From NCBI GenBank assembly GCA_002387205.1, contig DGLA01000019.1, positions 121,260-185,259 of the forward strand: a stretch of 64,000 nucleotides of DNA, in the 5' to 3' direction. The position numbers and the translations under genes are program-made. Positions 1-9,021 of the stretch are shown here, piece by piece. This DNA is from Stutzerimonas stutzeri. Lineage in GTDB: Bacteria; Pseudomonadota; Gammaproteobacteria; Pseudomonadales; Pseudomonadaceae. How positions within the stretch are numbered: the first letter of the stretch is position 1; each line of letters begins with the position of its first letter. The notes under the pieces were generated by a model. It had not been told where the DNA came from. It made no database searches and saw only the letters and a list, made by a program, of their open reading frames with translations.

Positions 1-787
1 CGAGATCGGACCACGCCATGCCCTGCCGGAGGTGGAACGGCTGCTCAGACAGCTCGGTATAGATCCCGCCCAACCCGTCGAGGGTGGACAATCCTTGGCG
101 GCGGCCCTCGCCTCCAGACGCCTGCCGGAAGATCCTGCGGAACTGCACGGTGTTGACCTTGATGGACTGTTGGCGCTGCCCTGCCTTCCCCACCGGGAAT
201 ATTCCATCGCATCGATTGCTGATGAAGGCCACGTGCAGCTACTGGTACGTGAAGCCCGACAGCTGAATGGTCGTCTCGGTCTGGGTTCGGGCTGGCTCTG
301 CCGGCATGCTGCCATTGGCGACCCGATCGACTTGCGAATCCGTAGCAATCCCGGATTCCACGGCCCGAATCCCACGCAGCCCATGATCCTCATCGGCAAC
401 GGCACCGGCCTGGCCGGATTGCGTGCTCATCTGCGCGAGCGCGCCGGCACGCCGGGTTCGCGCAACTGGCTGTTGTACGGGGAACGCAGCGCTGCCCACG
501 ACCAGCTGCTGCGAGACGAACTTGACGCCTGGCTGCAATCGGGCCATCTGCAGCGACTCGATCTGGCCTTTTCCCGTGACCAGGCGGAGAAAGTCTATGT
601 ACAACATCTATTGCGGGATGCGGCTGACGAATTGCGCCAGTGGGTCGAGGAAGGCGCCGCGATTTATCTGTGCGGAAGCCTCGAAGGCATGGGCCGCCAG
701 GTGCATGAGGCTCTAGCGGACCTGCTTGGGAAAACGCAGCTGCAGGCACTGTCAGACCAAGGCCGCTACCGGCGGGACCTGTATTAG
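1..787 (+). CDS. piuB: PiuB-type flavoreductase (sulfite reductase alpha-like), 3' part
   Basis: The gene enters from the left edge; the frame is open from base 2 to a TAG stop at 785-787, so only the C-terminal ~260 residues are present. They form the ferredoxin-NADP reductase half of a sulfite reductase/cytochrome P450 reductase type flavoprotein. An FAD-contacting REYSIAS motif comes first, then the nucleotide-binding GNGTGLAGLRAH, LLYGER and the terminal YLCGS element. In Pseudomonas aeruginosa a gene of this type (PA4513, piuB) lies beside the siderophore receptor piuA and is iron-repressed; it is thought to reduce ferric complexes with NADPH. The converging piuA neighbour supports that assignment here. 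The N-terminal membrane (PepSY-type) and flavodoxin parts would lie outside the window and were not seen. Confidence 0.8.
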   Translation, partial: EIGPRHALPEVERLLRQLGIDPAQPVEGGQSLAAALASRRLPEDPAELHGVDLDGLLALPCLPHREYSIASIADEGHVQLLVREARQLNGRLGLGSGWLCRHAAIGDPIDLRIRSNPGFHGPNPTQPMILIGNGTGLAGLRAHLRERAGTPGSRNWLLYGERSAAHDQLLRDELDAWLQSGHLQRLDLAFSRDQAEKVYVQHLLRDAADELRQWVEEGAAIYLCGSLEGMGRQVHEALADLLGKTQLQALSDQGRYRRDLY

Positions 788-848
788 GGGCGGCGGGGTT
801 TCTTTCGTCCGGAGCAGCTCAGAGAGCCACTCCGGTTCCCGGCTTCAG

Positions 849-3125
849 TCAGAAATGGAAGTTGGTGCTCAGCAATGCCGTGCGCCCTGCGGCCTGGCTG
901 GCGTAGTGAGCGCCGTACGCCTTGTCGTAGTAGGTCTCGTCCGTCAGGTTCTGCACGTTCACCTGGAAATCCAGATTCTTGTTCACCTTGTAGCTGGCCA
1001 TCGCGTCGTAGCGCCAGTACGAATCGACCAGCAGGGTGTTGGCGGTGTTGCCGTACACCTCGTCGACATAGAACGCGCCACCACCGACCGCAAATTTGTC
1101 GGTCACATCGAAGGTGGTCCAGAGGCTGAAACTGTGGTTCGGCGTGTTTGCCAGCTGGTTTCCATTGTCAGGATTCGCCTGGCTCGTCACCACACCGGCA
1201 CGATTCCCCACCGCTCCGCCCTCAACGAGTTCGCTGTCCAGGTAGCTGTACCCGGCGAAAACGTTCCATTTGCGCGTCAGGCGGCCAGTGGCAGTCAGCT
1301 CGTAACCGTCCACACGCGTCTTGCCAACGTTTTCGTAGGTGAAGTTAGAAGCTAGTACCCGAGCATTGTCCTTTTCGGTGCGAAACACTGCAGCGCCTAG
1401 GGACAGGCGATTATCCAGCAGATCCCACTTGGTACCGATCTCGTAGTTGGTGGTTTCTTCCGGCTCCATGTCGCTTCGGATGCTACCGGCAGTGCCGTTG
1501 CCATTGTTCAGCGCGTTGGGCTCCGAGCCCTCCCCCAGCGTCGAGCCGGGCGGCGTGGCCGACGTCGCGTAGGAGACATAGATGCTGCCGTTCTCGACCG
1601 GCTTGTAAACCAGGCCCAGTTGGCCGGTGACGAACTCGCTGGTGTCTTCGATCCGAGTGATGCCGGTAGCCGCCGTGGTCTTGGCACTGGTGTCGAAATA
1701 GTCGTAGCGAACGCCCATGTTCAGCAGCCACTGCTGGGTGAGTTCCAGGGTGTCGAATGCCCAGAGTGCGCGCGTATCGGCCTCGGTTTCAGTGCCGTAG
1801 TAGTTACGTGTGATGGCAGGCGTGTAAGCCTGGTTGTAGTTCGGGTTCGATAGCGAGGTGCAGTCACCCGATGCAATCAGCGCCGGAGTACAGGTACCCG
1901 CACTGGTACCTGCCAGGCTGTAGCCGGAGCGATCGACATTCTCGCGGCCAAACTCGACGCCAAAGGAAAAGTTGTTCTTGAAGCCCGCGACCACGGTCTC
2001 GCCAAACAGCTCGGTCTGGTTGATGGTGCTGGTGGTGTTACTGAGCCGCTGGTTCGCACGGCGGAAGACCAGGTCATTGGCGACGTTGCCCTTGCTGTCG
2101 TCCGGCTGGCTCCAGATGTAGTCCTGCATTGAGCTGCCGTGACGAAGGGTGTTCCTGACTGTCAGGTTCTCGTTCAGGTCGTGCTCGAGGGCAATCGTCG
2201 AGGTGTCAGCGCGGCCCTTGGAGAAGTCGCGATCCTTCAGGCCGTAATAGTTGCTGCTATCGCCGCCGTCTGTAGGCTCGTCCGGGTTGGCCGAGCTGCG
2301 GTCGGCAGACAGCGTGTACGGAATGCCCGAGTCCGGAAGGTCGTCGTTTTCCATGTGGTAGTGATCAAGGAAAACGCGTGTCGGCGTGCCCAGGCCGAAA
2401 GCAAGCGAGGCCGCCATGCCCCAACGGTCGCTATTCACCGCATCGCGGCCCGCGACGTTGCTCTCGTGACTCATCAGATTCAGACGGCCAGCCGAGGTTT
2501 CGTTGAACTGGTAGTTGCCATCGAGGGTGTAGCGCTGGGTCTGATCGGAACCCCAGGTGAAGCCGCCATCCAGCGAGTTGCCTAGGTGCGCCTTCTTGCT
2601 CACCAGATTGATGCTGCCACCGGCCGAGTTGCGGCCTCCCATAGCAGAGTCGGAACCCTTGACCACTTCGATCGCCTCGATGGCGAACACTTCGCGGCTC
2701 TGAGCGCCGGTGTCACGCACACCGTCGAGGTACATGCTGCTCTGCGAGTCGAAGCCGCGGATGAACGGACGGTCACCGGTGGGATTTCCGCCTTCGCCGG
2801 CACCCATGGTTATGCCCGGCACCGTGCGCAGGGCGTCCTGCAGGTTCAGCGAGTTGGTGTCCTTGAGGACCTGCTGCGGTACGACGGTGACCGAGCGAGG
2901 CGTGTCACGCAGCGGCGCGGTGTACTTGGATGACTGCGCCTGCTCGACCTTGTAGTCGCCCTCCACGGCATCACCCGTGACAGTAGTGGTGCCAAGGCTG
3001 AGCGGTTCGGACTGGTCAGCTTGCGCCAATTGGGCCGCAGTCATACCGGTAATGGCAACGCCCACCGCAGTAGCGAGCAGGCGAGGCGACAAAGCAGGGC
3101 GATCCGAAGACAGGGTAGGCATCAT
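849..3125 (-). CDS. piuA: TonB-dependent siderophore receptor PiuA/Fiu type
   Basis: This is a 758-residue outer-membrane receptor for ferric siderophores, probably catecholates. It has an N-terminal signal region with a hydrophobic stretch ending near AQADQ, then a TonB-box-like segment (TTTVTGD). A plug domain follows (RDTPRSVTVVPQQVL, then FIRGFDSQSSMYLDGVRD and EVVKGSDSAMGG) and then a long beta-barrel ending in aromatic NFHF, as outer-membrane proteins do. Length and motifs fit the Fiu/PiuA family, whose known role is energy-dependent import of ferric catecholates; members also admit some siderophore-conjugated antibiotics. It converges with piuB and diverges from piuC across a spacer with two Fur-like boxes, so iron repression is expected. 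The exact ligand cannot be read from the sequence. Confidence 0.9.
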   Translation of the reverse strand: MMPTLSSDRPALSPRLLATAVGVAITGMTAAQLAQADQSEPLSLGTTTVTGDAVEGDYKVEQAQSSKYTAPLRDTPRSVTVVPQQVLKDTNSLNLQDALRTVPGITMGAGEGGNPTGDRPFIRGFDSQSSMYLDGVRDTGAQSREVFAIEAIEVVKGSDSAMGGRNSAGGSINLVSKKAHLGNSLDGGFTWGSDQTQRYTLDGNYQFNETSAGRLNLMSHESNVAGRDAVNSDRWGMAASLAFGLGTPTRVFLDHYHMENDDLPDSGIPYTLSADRSSANPDEPTDGGDSSNYYGLKDRDFSKGRADTSTIALEHDLNENLTVRNTLRHGSSMQDYIWSQPDDSKGNVANDLVFRRANQRLSNTTSTINQTELFGETVVAGFKNNFSFGVEFGRENVDRSGYSLAGTSAGTCTPALIASGDCTSLSNPNYNQAYTPAITRNYYGTETEADTRALWAFDTLELTQQWLLNMGVRYDYFDTSAKTTAATGITRIEDTSEFVTGQLGLVYKPVENGSIYVSYATSATPPGSTLGEGSEPNALNNGNGTAGSIRSDMEPEETTNYEIGTKWDLLDNRLSLGAAVFRTEKDNARVLASNFTYENVGKTRVDGYELTATGRLTRKWNVFAGYSYLDSELVEGGAVGNRAGVVTSQANPDNGNQLANTPNHSFSLWTTFDVTDKFAVGGGAFYVDEVYGNTANTLLVDSYWRYDAMASYKVNKNLDFQVNVQNLTDETYYDKAYGAHYASQAAGRTALLSTNFHF

Positions 3126-3168
3126 TATTCTCGGTGAGGTAATCGGAGGACGCGAAATCTAGAACAAA

Positions 3169-3183
3169 CAATAATCGATATCA
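3169..3183 (-). promoter_or_regulatory. Fur-like box A in the piuA-piuC spacer
   Basis: Read on the minus strand, the 15-mer TGATATCGATTATTG matches the Fur 7-1-7 consensus TGATAATNATTATCA at 10 of 14 defined positions. It lies 44-58 bases upstream of the piuA start codon, where a repressor would cover its promoter. Binding is inferred. Confidence 0.45.
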
Positions 3184-3236
3184 ATTCCGAGCGAGAAATT
3201 TTGTCGAAAAGTGGCCCTCTCCTCGCAAATGAGCGC

Positions 3237-3251
3237 TGAGACTCATTACCA
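3237..3251 (+). promoter_or_regulatory. Fur-like box B in the piuA-piuC spacer
   Basis: The 15-mer TGAGACTCATTACCA matches TGATAATNATTATCA at 11 of 14 defined positions. It ends 32 bases before the piuC start and so could control piuC, while box A serves piuA. Binding is inferred. Confidence 0.5.
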
Positions 3252-3283
3252 TTCCGCTTCAACCAGAACCTTCGGCACCCGAC

Positions 3284-3963
3284 ATGCTCCTGCACATCCC
3301 CGCTATCTTCCGCCCCGACGAAGTCGAACGTATACGCAGCGCGCTGGAACAAGCGCCCTGGGCCGACGGCAAGATGACTGCCGGTTACCAGTCGGCAAAG
3401 GCCAAGCACAACCTGCAATTGCCGGAAGATTCGCCACTCGCTCGAGAGATATCCGAGGCCATGCTACAGCGTCTCTGGCAGAACCCGCAGTTCATGTCCG
3501 CTGCGCTCCCGCATAAGGTGTTTCCGCCGCTGTTCAACTGCTACGCCGAAGGCGGGTCCTTCGGTTATCACATCGACAACGCCATTCGGCAGGTCAGGAA
3601 CAGCCCGGAACGCGTCCGTACCGATGTCTCCTCGACCCTCTTCTTCAGCGACCCGGACAGCTATGACGGTGGCGAATTGGTCATTCAGGACACCTACGGC
3701 ACACAGCGGGTCAAGTTTGCGGCTGGCGACCTGGTGCTCTACCCGTCGACGAGCCTGCACAAGGTCGAGCCGGTCACACGCGGCGACGCATCGCCTCGTT
3801 TTTCTGGACCCAGAGCCTGATCCGCGATGATGGACAGCGGACCCTGCTCTACGAGATGGACCAGGCCATTCAACAGCTGACCCGCGATGTACCCGACCAC
3901 CCCTCGCTCATCCAGCTGACCGGCGCTTATCACAACCTCCTGCGCCGCTGGGCGGACGTCTAG
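3284..3963 (+). pseudogene. piuC: PiuC/YbiX-type PKHD 2-oxoglutarate oxygenase, frameshifted
   Basis: The gene encodes an Fe(II)/2-oxoglutarate-dependent PKHD-type hydroxylase that accompanies Fiu/PiuA receptors. The first frame reads 167 family residues, including the HxD iron ligands (FGYHIDNAIR) and the distal histidine (TSLHKVEP), then leaves the family after PVTRGD and stops at 3820. The missing end (RIASFFWTQSLIRDDG to LLRRWADV) continues in another frame from 3787 to the TAG at 3961-3963. One base lost near 3785-3787 (in ggcgacgcatc) explains this; restoring it gives 226 residues, the length I recall for PiuC. The next gene starts directly after the stop. Loss of the C-terminal helices would probably inactivate the enzyme, but a sequencing error would look identical. 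Confidence 0.85.
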
Positions 3964-4779
3964 ATGAATTACCTCCCCCGCCGTAACGAAGTCTTACCGG
4001 ACCAGTTATCCGACGTGTTGGCAGGCGAACCGCGAGAGGCCGCACGAACCATTCTCGCCGCCGCCGAAACCGGGCTGGCCGACGCCCAGGTGATGCTCGG
4101 CCAGATACTGCTGGAAGGCCGCGGCATTCAGCGCGATCCGGTGCTGGCTGTGCGCTGGTTCCGCATCGCCTGCACCCAGGGCAACGCGATGGCGCACAAC
4201 ATGCTCGGCCGTTGCCTGGAGCACGGCTGGGGTTGTGATCCGGATCCATCGGCCGCCGCCTGCGAATACCGCAAGGCAGCTGGACAGGGTCTCGACTGGG
4301 CCATGTACAACCTTGCCAACCTGTTCGCCACGGGCCGCGGCGTCGCGCAGGATCAGGCGCAAGCCTTGACGCTGTATCGCCAGGCCGCAGAGCTGGGCCA
4401 TGCAAAGTCGATGAATCTGCTGGGCCGTTATCTGGAAGAAGGTCTGGTGGTGCCGGCCGATTCCGCCGCAGCGTTGAGTTGGTATCGGCGCTCTGCCGAA
4501 GCTGGCGATTTCCGCGGCCAGTTCAGTTACGCCGCGGTGCTGATCATTCAGCAGCGGTGGGATGAGGCGCGTCACTGGCTGATCCAGGCATTGGCGACCG
4601 GACATCTGAAATTCATGCGCAAGGCGCGGGACGAGCTGCTGGCGGCACGGATCGAGCCGATTACCGACATTGCCATGGCTTACGTCGCGCGCTGCGCCGC
4701 TATCGGCGACCAGGCCGACCGACTGCTTGCTCGCGAGATCGCCGCGACACGTCCGGACCTGCTCGAGCCAAACGCCTGA
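3964..4779 (+). CDS. Sel1-repeat (TPR-like) protein
   Basis: This 271-residue protein consists mainly of Sel1-like repeats, with at least four recognisable units between about residues 30 and 215 (for example GLADAQVMLGQILLEGRG, AMYNLANLFATGRGVAQD and HAKSMNLLGRYLEEG). Sel1 repeats are alpha-helical scaffolds for protein-protein contacts. I see no signal peptide or membrane segment, so it is probably cytoplasmic. The ATG follows the piuC stop codon with no gap, implying one transcript and translational coupling. Pseudomonas aeruginosa has a Sel1 gene (PA4516) at the same place after piuC. Its role in iron uptake is not known to me. Confidence 0.85.
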   Translation: MNYLPRRNEVLPDQLSDVLAGEPREAARTILAAAETGLADAQVMLGQILLEGRGIQRDPVLAVRWFRIACTQGNAMAHNMLGRCLEHGWGCDPDPSAAACEYRKAAGQGLDWAMYNLANLFATGRGVAQDQAQALTLYRQAAELGHAKSMNLLGRYLEEGLVVPADSAAALSWYRRSAEAGDFRGQFSYAAVLIIQQRWDEARHWLIQALATGHLKFMRKARDELLAARIEPITDIAMAYVARCAAIGDQADRLLAREIAATRPDLLEPNA

Positions 4780-4802
4780 GATAGGCGAACGATAGAAACC
4801 AA

Positions 4803-4825
4803 AACGCCGCGAATGTCGCGGCGTT
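4803..4825 (-). terminator. Rho-independent terminator of speC
   Basis: A 10-bp perfect stem (AACGCCGCGA / TCGCGGCGTT) with a 3-base loop lies just past the decarboxylase stop. On the minus strand it is followed by TTTTGGTTTC, a U-rich tail, so it best fits speC. It may also limit read-through from the converging Sel1 gene. Confidence 0.75.
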
Positions 4826-4842
4826 CAGCATGGCAGCACGGC

Positions 4843-6006
4843 TTAGATGTAATAAGCCTTCAGCGGCGGAAAGCCGTTGAATTCCACCGCGCTGTAGCTG
4901 GTGGTGTAGGCACCGGTGGAGAACCAGTACAGGCGGTCCCCGCTGGAGAGGTTCAGCGGCAGGCCATACTTGTAGTGCTCGTACATGATGTCGGCGCTGT
5001 CGCAGGTCGGGCCGGCGATGACCACTTCTTCCATCTCGCCCTTCTTCTCGGTCCAGATCGGGAACTTGATGGACTCGTCCATGGTTTCGATCAGGCCGCT
5101 GAACTTGCCCACGTCGGTGAACACCCAGCGCTCGACCGCGGTGCGCGACTTGCGCGACACCAGCACCACCTCGGACACCAGCACGCCGGCATTGGCGATC
5201 AGCGAGCGGCCCGGCTCGAGGATGATTTCCGGCAGCTCGTCGCCGAAGTCATCTTTCAGGAAGCGGATGATTTCGTCGGCGTAGGTGGTCAGGTCGTTGG
5301 TCTTGGCGATGTAGTTGGCCGGGAAGCCACCGCCCATGTTGATCATCTTCAGGACGATGCCGTCCTCTTCCTTCAGGCGCTCGAAGATCACCTTGACCTT
5401 GGCGATGGCGGCGTCCCAGACGTCGATGTCGCGCTGCTGCGAGCCGACGTGGAAGGACACTCCATAGGGATCCAGGCCCAGCTGCTTGGCGAGGATCAGC
5501 AGATCCAGCGCCATGTCGGTCTGGCAGCCGAACTTGCGCGACAGCGGCCAGTCGGCGGTGTTGGAACCCTCGGTGAGGATGCGCACGTAGACCTTGGAGC
5601 CCGGCGCGGCCTTGGCGATATTGCGCAGGTCGGCTTCCGAGTCGGTGGCATACATGCGCACGCCCTTCTCGTAGAAGTAGCGGATGTCCTTGGCTTTCTT
5701 GATGGTGTTGCCGTAGCTGATGCGCTCCGGGCCGACGCCGCTGGCCATCACCTTGTCCAGCTCGTAGATGGAAGCGATGTCGAAGTTCGAACCCTTGTCG
5801 CGCAACAGCTCGGTGATTTCGGTGGCCGGATTGGCCTTGACGGCATAGTAGATCTTGGCGAACGGAAAGTTGCTGACCAGCTGGTCGTACGAATCGCTAA
5901 TGATCTTGGTGTCGATGACGACGAACGGGGTTTCGCGTTCATCGGCGAACGCCTTCATCTTCTGGAAGGTTTCGCGCGGATAGTAGTCTTCGATCTTGAT
6001 CGACAT
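4843..6006 (-). CDS. speC: Ornithine decarboxylase (fold III, PLP-dependent)
   Basis: This is a 387-residue alanine-racemase-fold amino-acid decarboxylase that should convert ornithine (or lysine) to putrescine (or cadaverine) in polyamine synthesis. The PLP lysine is in YYAVKANPATEI near the N-terminus. The glycine-rich MGGGFPANY and EPGRSLIANAG segments bind cofactor phosphate, and GPTCDSADI carries the active-site cysteine and aspartate. The start at 6006 (MSIKIEDYY) was chosen over an open extension to 6123 because GGAG lies 6-9 bases ahead and family homology begins there. Length and neighbourhood match P. aeruginosa SpeC (PA4519). Substrate preference between ornithine and lysine cannot be settled by eye. 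Confidence 0.88.
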   Translation of the reverse strand: MSIKIEDYYPRETFQKMKAFADERETPFVVIDTKIISDSYDQLVSNFPFAKIYYAVKANPATEITELLRDKGSNFDIASIYELDKVMASGVGPERISYGNTIKKAKDIRYFYEKGVRMYATDSEADLRNIAKAAPGSKVYVRILTEGSNTADWPLSRKFGCQTDMALDLLILAKQLGLDPYGVSFHVGSQQRDIDVWDAAIAKVKVIFERLKEEDGIVLKMINMGGGFPANYIAKTNDLTTYADEIIRFLKDDFGDELPEIILEPGRSLIANAGVLVSEVVLVSRKSRTAVERWVFTDVGKFSGLIETMDESIKFPIWTEKKGEMEEVVIAGPTCDSADIMYEHYKYGLPLNLSSGDRLYWFSTGAYTTSYSAVEFNGFPPLKAYYI

Positions 6007-6511
6007 GCAGGGCTCCAGTTGGCGGGAACGGAAGAATGAGCGGGGGTGGCGCAAGGCCGCGAACGTCTGACAGTTTCCCCATTTTGGTTCGCCTACTTCC
6101 CAAGGCATGTCGCCGAGCATCACCGGTCCCGGTGAACCTACGAGCCATGCTCGTCGGGTTCGAAAACCGGCAACCTCTCGTCGTCAGTACTTGAGCCGGA
6201 TGGATCGTTTCCAGCATGGACGTTCGGCCGCGAACTTTAGAACCACAGCTGTTCGAGATCAACGAAAAATCCGTGCTCGCTTCCTTTTTTGGATTGTCTT
6301 GGCAAACCTGTCGTATTCAAACCGACCGATATGACGCAGGGATGTTCCTCGATCGAGGCGACACGGGACCTTTCATCGCATTGCATCTGCGCGCCGCAGA
6401 GAGCTACCAGTGTTTCGGCAAGCAGAGACAGCCAGGTGACCGTCATCGGAACTGCAGCATTGCGCTATAATCGCCGGCTTTTTCCGACACGCTTTCTATA
6501 CCGGGACCGCC
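6007..6511. other. Intergenic region between divergent speC and prfC
   Basis: These ~500 bases separate two divergent housekeeping genes. I see no convincing gene; the open frames here have no homology I recognise. It should contain the promoters of both genes, and the prfC -10 element is listed separately. Confidence 0.5.
6466..6471 (+). promoter_or_regulatory. Probable -10 element of prfC
   Basis: A perfect TATAAT, in the context GCTATAATCGCCGGC, lies 41 bases upstream of the prfC ATG. The -35 region is weak (near 6441-6446). This resembles the GCTATAAT-type promoters of many Pseudomonas housekeeping genes. Confidence 0.5.
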
Positions 6512-8095
6512 ATGACCACCCAGGCCGCCGAAGTCGCGAAGCGCCGCACCTTCGCCATCATTTCCCACCCCGACGCGGGCAAGACCACCATCACCGAAAA
6601 GCTGCTGCTGATGGGCAAGGCCATTGCGGTGGCCGGTACCGTGAAGTCGCGTAAATCCGACCGTCACGCGACCTCCGACTGGATGGAAATGGAAAAGCAG
6701 CGCGGCATCTCCATCACCACCTCGGTGATGCAGTTCCCCTACCGCGAGCACATGATCAACCTGCTCGACACACCCGGTCACGAAGACTTCTCGGAAGATA
6801 CCTATCGCACCCTGACCGCGGTGGATTCGGCACTGATGGTCCTCGACGGCGGTAAGGGCGTCGAGCCGCGCACCATCGCGCTGATGGACGTCTGCCGCCT
6901 GCGCGACACGCCCATCGTCAGCTTCATCAACAAGCTCGACCGCGACATCCGCGACCCCATCGAACTGCTCGACGAGATCGAGGCGGTGCTGAAGATCAAG
7001 GCCGCGCCGATCACCTGGCCGATCGGCTGCTACCGCGATTTCAAAGGGGTGTATCACCTCAAGGACGACTACATCATCGTCTACACGCCGGGCCACGGGC
7101 ACGAGCGCACCGATGTGAAGATCATCGAGAAGCTGGATTCCGACGAGGCGCGCAAGCACATCGGCGACGAGTACGAGCGCTTCCTCGAACAGCTGGAGCT
7201 GGTCCAGGGCGCTTGTCACGAATTCGACCAGGACGAGTTTCTCAGCGGTCAGCTGACCCCGGTGTTCTTCGGCACCGCGCTTGGCAATTTCGGTGTCGAT
7301 CACGTGCTCGACGCCGTGGTCGACTGGGCACCGCGCCCGCTGCCGCGCGCCGCCAACGAGCGTGTGGTCGAGCCGGTCGAGGACAAGTTCACCGGCTTCG
7401 TATTCAAGATCCAGGCGAACATGGACCCCAAGCACCGCGACCGCATCGCCTTCATGCGCATCTGCTCGGGCAAGTACGAAAAGGGCATGAAGCTGCGCCA
7501 TGCGCGCATCGGCAAGGACATCCGCATCGCCGACGCCCTGACCTTCTTCTCCAGCGAACGCGAGCAGCTGGAGGAAGCCTGGGCCGGCGACATCATCGGC
7601 CTGCACAATCACGGCACCATCCAGATCGGCGACACCTTTACCGAAGGCGAGAACCTGGGCTTCACCGGCATCCCGCACTTCGCCCCGGAGCTGTTCCGCC
7701 GCGTGCGCCTGAAGGACCCACTGAAATCCAAGCAGCTGCGTCAGGGCCTGCAGGAACTGGCCGAGGAAGGCGCCACCCAGGTGTTCTTTCCCGAGCGCAA
7801 CAACGACATCATTCTCGGCGCGGTCGGCGTGCTGCAGTTCGACGTCGTCGCCAGCCGGCTGAAGGAGGAATACAAGGTCGAGTGCGCGTACGAGGCGATC
7901 AACGTCTGGTCGGCGCGCTGGATCGAGTGCGACAACGAGAAGAAGCTGAAGGAATTTTCCGACAAGGCCTACGAGAACCTGGCGCTAGACGGTGGCGGCC
8001 ACCTCACCTACCTGGCACCGACACGGGTCAACCTGAGCCTCATGGAAGAGCGCTGGCCGGACGTGAAATTCCGCGCGACACGCGAACATCACTAG
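6512..8095 (+). CDS. prfC: Peptide chain release factor 3
   Basis: This 527-residue translational GTPase releases RF1/RF2 from the ribosome after termination. The G1 P-loop SHPDAGKTT is at residues 18-26, the G2 region includes GISITTSVMQF, G3 is LDTPGHEDFSEDTYR and G4 is FINKLDRD. The rest has the RF3 length and C-terminal domain (ending RATREHH), not EF-G or LepA architecture. It stands alone, diverging from speC and converging with the nos locus. Confidence 0.97.
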   Translation: MTTQAAEVAKRRTFAIISHPDAGKTTITEKLLLMGKAIAVAGTVKSRKSDRHATSDWMEMEKQRGISITTSVMQFPYREHMINLLDTPGHEDFSEDTYRTLTAVDSALMVLDGGKGVEPRTIALMDVCRLRDTPIVSFINKLDRDIRDPIELLDEIEAVLKIKAAPITWPIGCYRDFKGVYHLKDDYIIVYTPGHGHERTDVKIIEKLDSDEARKHIGDEYERFLEQLELVQGACHEFDQDEFLSGQLTPVFFGTALGNFGVDHVLDAVVDWAPRPLPRAANERVVEPVEDKFTGFVFKIQANMDPKHRDRIAFMRICSGKYEKGMKLRHARIGKDIRIADALTFFSSEREQLEEAWAGDIIGLHNHGTIQIGDTFTEGENLGFTGIPHFAPELFRRVRLKDPLKSKQLRQGLQELAEEGATQVFFPERNNDIILGAVGVLQFDVVASRLKEEYKVECAYEAINVWSARWIECDNEKKLKEFSDKAYENLALDGGGHLTYLAPTRVNLSLMEERWPDVKFRATREHH

Positions 8096-8120
8096 CCATC
8101 CCCGCCCGCAGAGATAAGCT

Positions 8121-8160
8121 TGCGCGTGACCACCGGGTTTGCCCTCGGTGTTCACGCGCA
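8121..8160. terminator. Long inverted repeat between prfC and tatE
   Basis: TGCGCGTGA-c-CACCG pairs with CGGTG-t-TCACGCGCA around a 10-base loop, giving a 15-position stem with one internal mismatch. It sits between two converging genes. Neither side has a clear U-tract, so it is a probable bidirectional transcription block, not a textbook terminator. Confidence 0.5.
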
Positions 8161-8233
8161 GGCCGCTACCTGCCAAAGCTCCCAACAGCAGACGTCGCGA
8201 GTCACGCGCCTGTGAGAGTCGCCCACAGACGCG

Positions 8234-8416
8234 CTATTTCAGCTCCTGCTTGACCCCATCGGCCTGCGCCGCACTTTCGCCATCATTCATCGATTTGCGA
8301 AAGCCGCTGATGGCGCCGCCCAGATCAGCACCGAGACCGCGCAGGCGCTTGGTGCCGAACAGCATGACCACGATCAGCAGAACGATCAGAAGTTGCCAGA
8401 TGCTGATACCCATCAT
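8234..8416 (-). CDS. tatE: TatA/E-family translocase subunit of the nos locus
   Basis: A 60-residue TatA/TatE protein with one N-terminal membrane helix (WQLLIVLLIVVMLFGTKRL), the FG-TKRLR hinge, an amphipathic helix and a short polar tail. TatA-type subunits form the pore through which folded Tat substrates cross the inner membrane. Its place at the end of nosRZDFYL matches the P. stutzeri locus, where tatE is the last gene. NosZ carries a twin-arginine signal, so a dedicated pore subunit makes sense. Of two adjacent ATGs, the first was chosen because GAGG lies eight bases ahead. Confidence 0.88.
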   Translation of the reverse strand: MMGISIWQLLIVLLIVVMLFGTKRLRGLGADLGGAISGFRKSMNDGESAAQADGVKQELK

Positions 8417-8448
8417 TTCAATTACCTCATCGAGTTGTAGGTTGCGGT

Positions 8449-9003
8449 CTAGTGACCGGCGTGAGCCTGTTGATGACCGGACATGTCGTGGGACATGCCA
8501 GACGTTTGCTGGAGCACTGACTGATCGACTTCATCGAAACGCAACACCCGGCCGCCGTGCTTGACCGCCAGCGCCTTGGCCGCGGACTCGTCGGCAAAGG
8601 TTGCCAGCACCGCGCCCATCGCGCCCTTGAGGCTCGTACCGGCGACATAGTAGGCAGTTGTTGCGTCGATCAGGTAGTGGTCGTCGGGTTGCTCCCAAGT
8701 GCTACGCCCCATGTCATGGACGTAGAGTTTGACATCAAGCATGCGATTCTCTGGCTGCAGCCACCAGCCAAGCAGTTCGGCGGTGGAGCAGAATTTTTTC
8801 GCTCCTTCCTTTCCTACCGCCTGGCCCTTGGGCCCGGGAAAATCGGTGATCGCCATGCCGCACACATGGCACTCGTCGCTGGCGTGAAAGGCCACCGGTT
8901 CCAATAGCTGCTCGGGCTGCTCCGCTTCGTTGCAACCGGCCAGGCCAAGCACAAGGACGGCAACCAATGCCCGCGAAGCCCGAATGTATAGCGCATTCAT
9001 CAT
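8449..9003 (-). CDS. nosL: NosL copper(I) lipoprotein
   Basis: A 184-residue lipoprotein with a signal peptide ending in the lipobox LAGC at Cys24. The mature part has the NosL signature ECHVCGM (copper-binding Cys/Met) and later KFCSTAELL. NosL is an outer-membrane-anchored Cu(I) chaperone that passes copper to the NosDFY complex for assembly of the NosZ CuZ cluster. The C-terminal tail is rich in His and Met (MSHDMSGHQQAHAGH), suggesting extra metal binding. It lies 18 bases after nosY with AAGGA ahead of its start. Confidence 0.95.
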   Translation of the reverse strand: MMNALYIRASRALVAVLVLGLAGCNEAEQPEQLLEPVAFHASDECHVCGMAITDFPGPKGQAVGKEGAKKFCSTAELLGWWLQPENRMLDVKLYVHDMGRSTWEQPDDHYLIDATTAYYVAGTSLKGAMGAVLATFADESAAKALAVKHGGRVLRFDEVDQSVLQQTSGMSHDMSGHQQAHAGH

Positions 9004-9021
9004 GACAGTTCCTTTAACAGA

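Noticed and set aside
4813..6039. A 408-codon frame on the plus strand opposite speC
   Set aside because: It is antisense to a strongly recognised decarboxylase and has the Leu/Val/Asp/His-rich makeup typical of reversed high-GC coding sequence.
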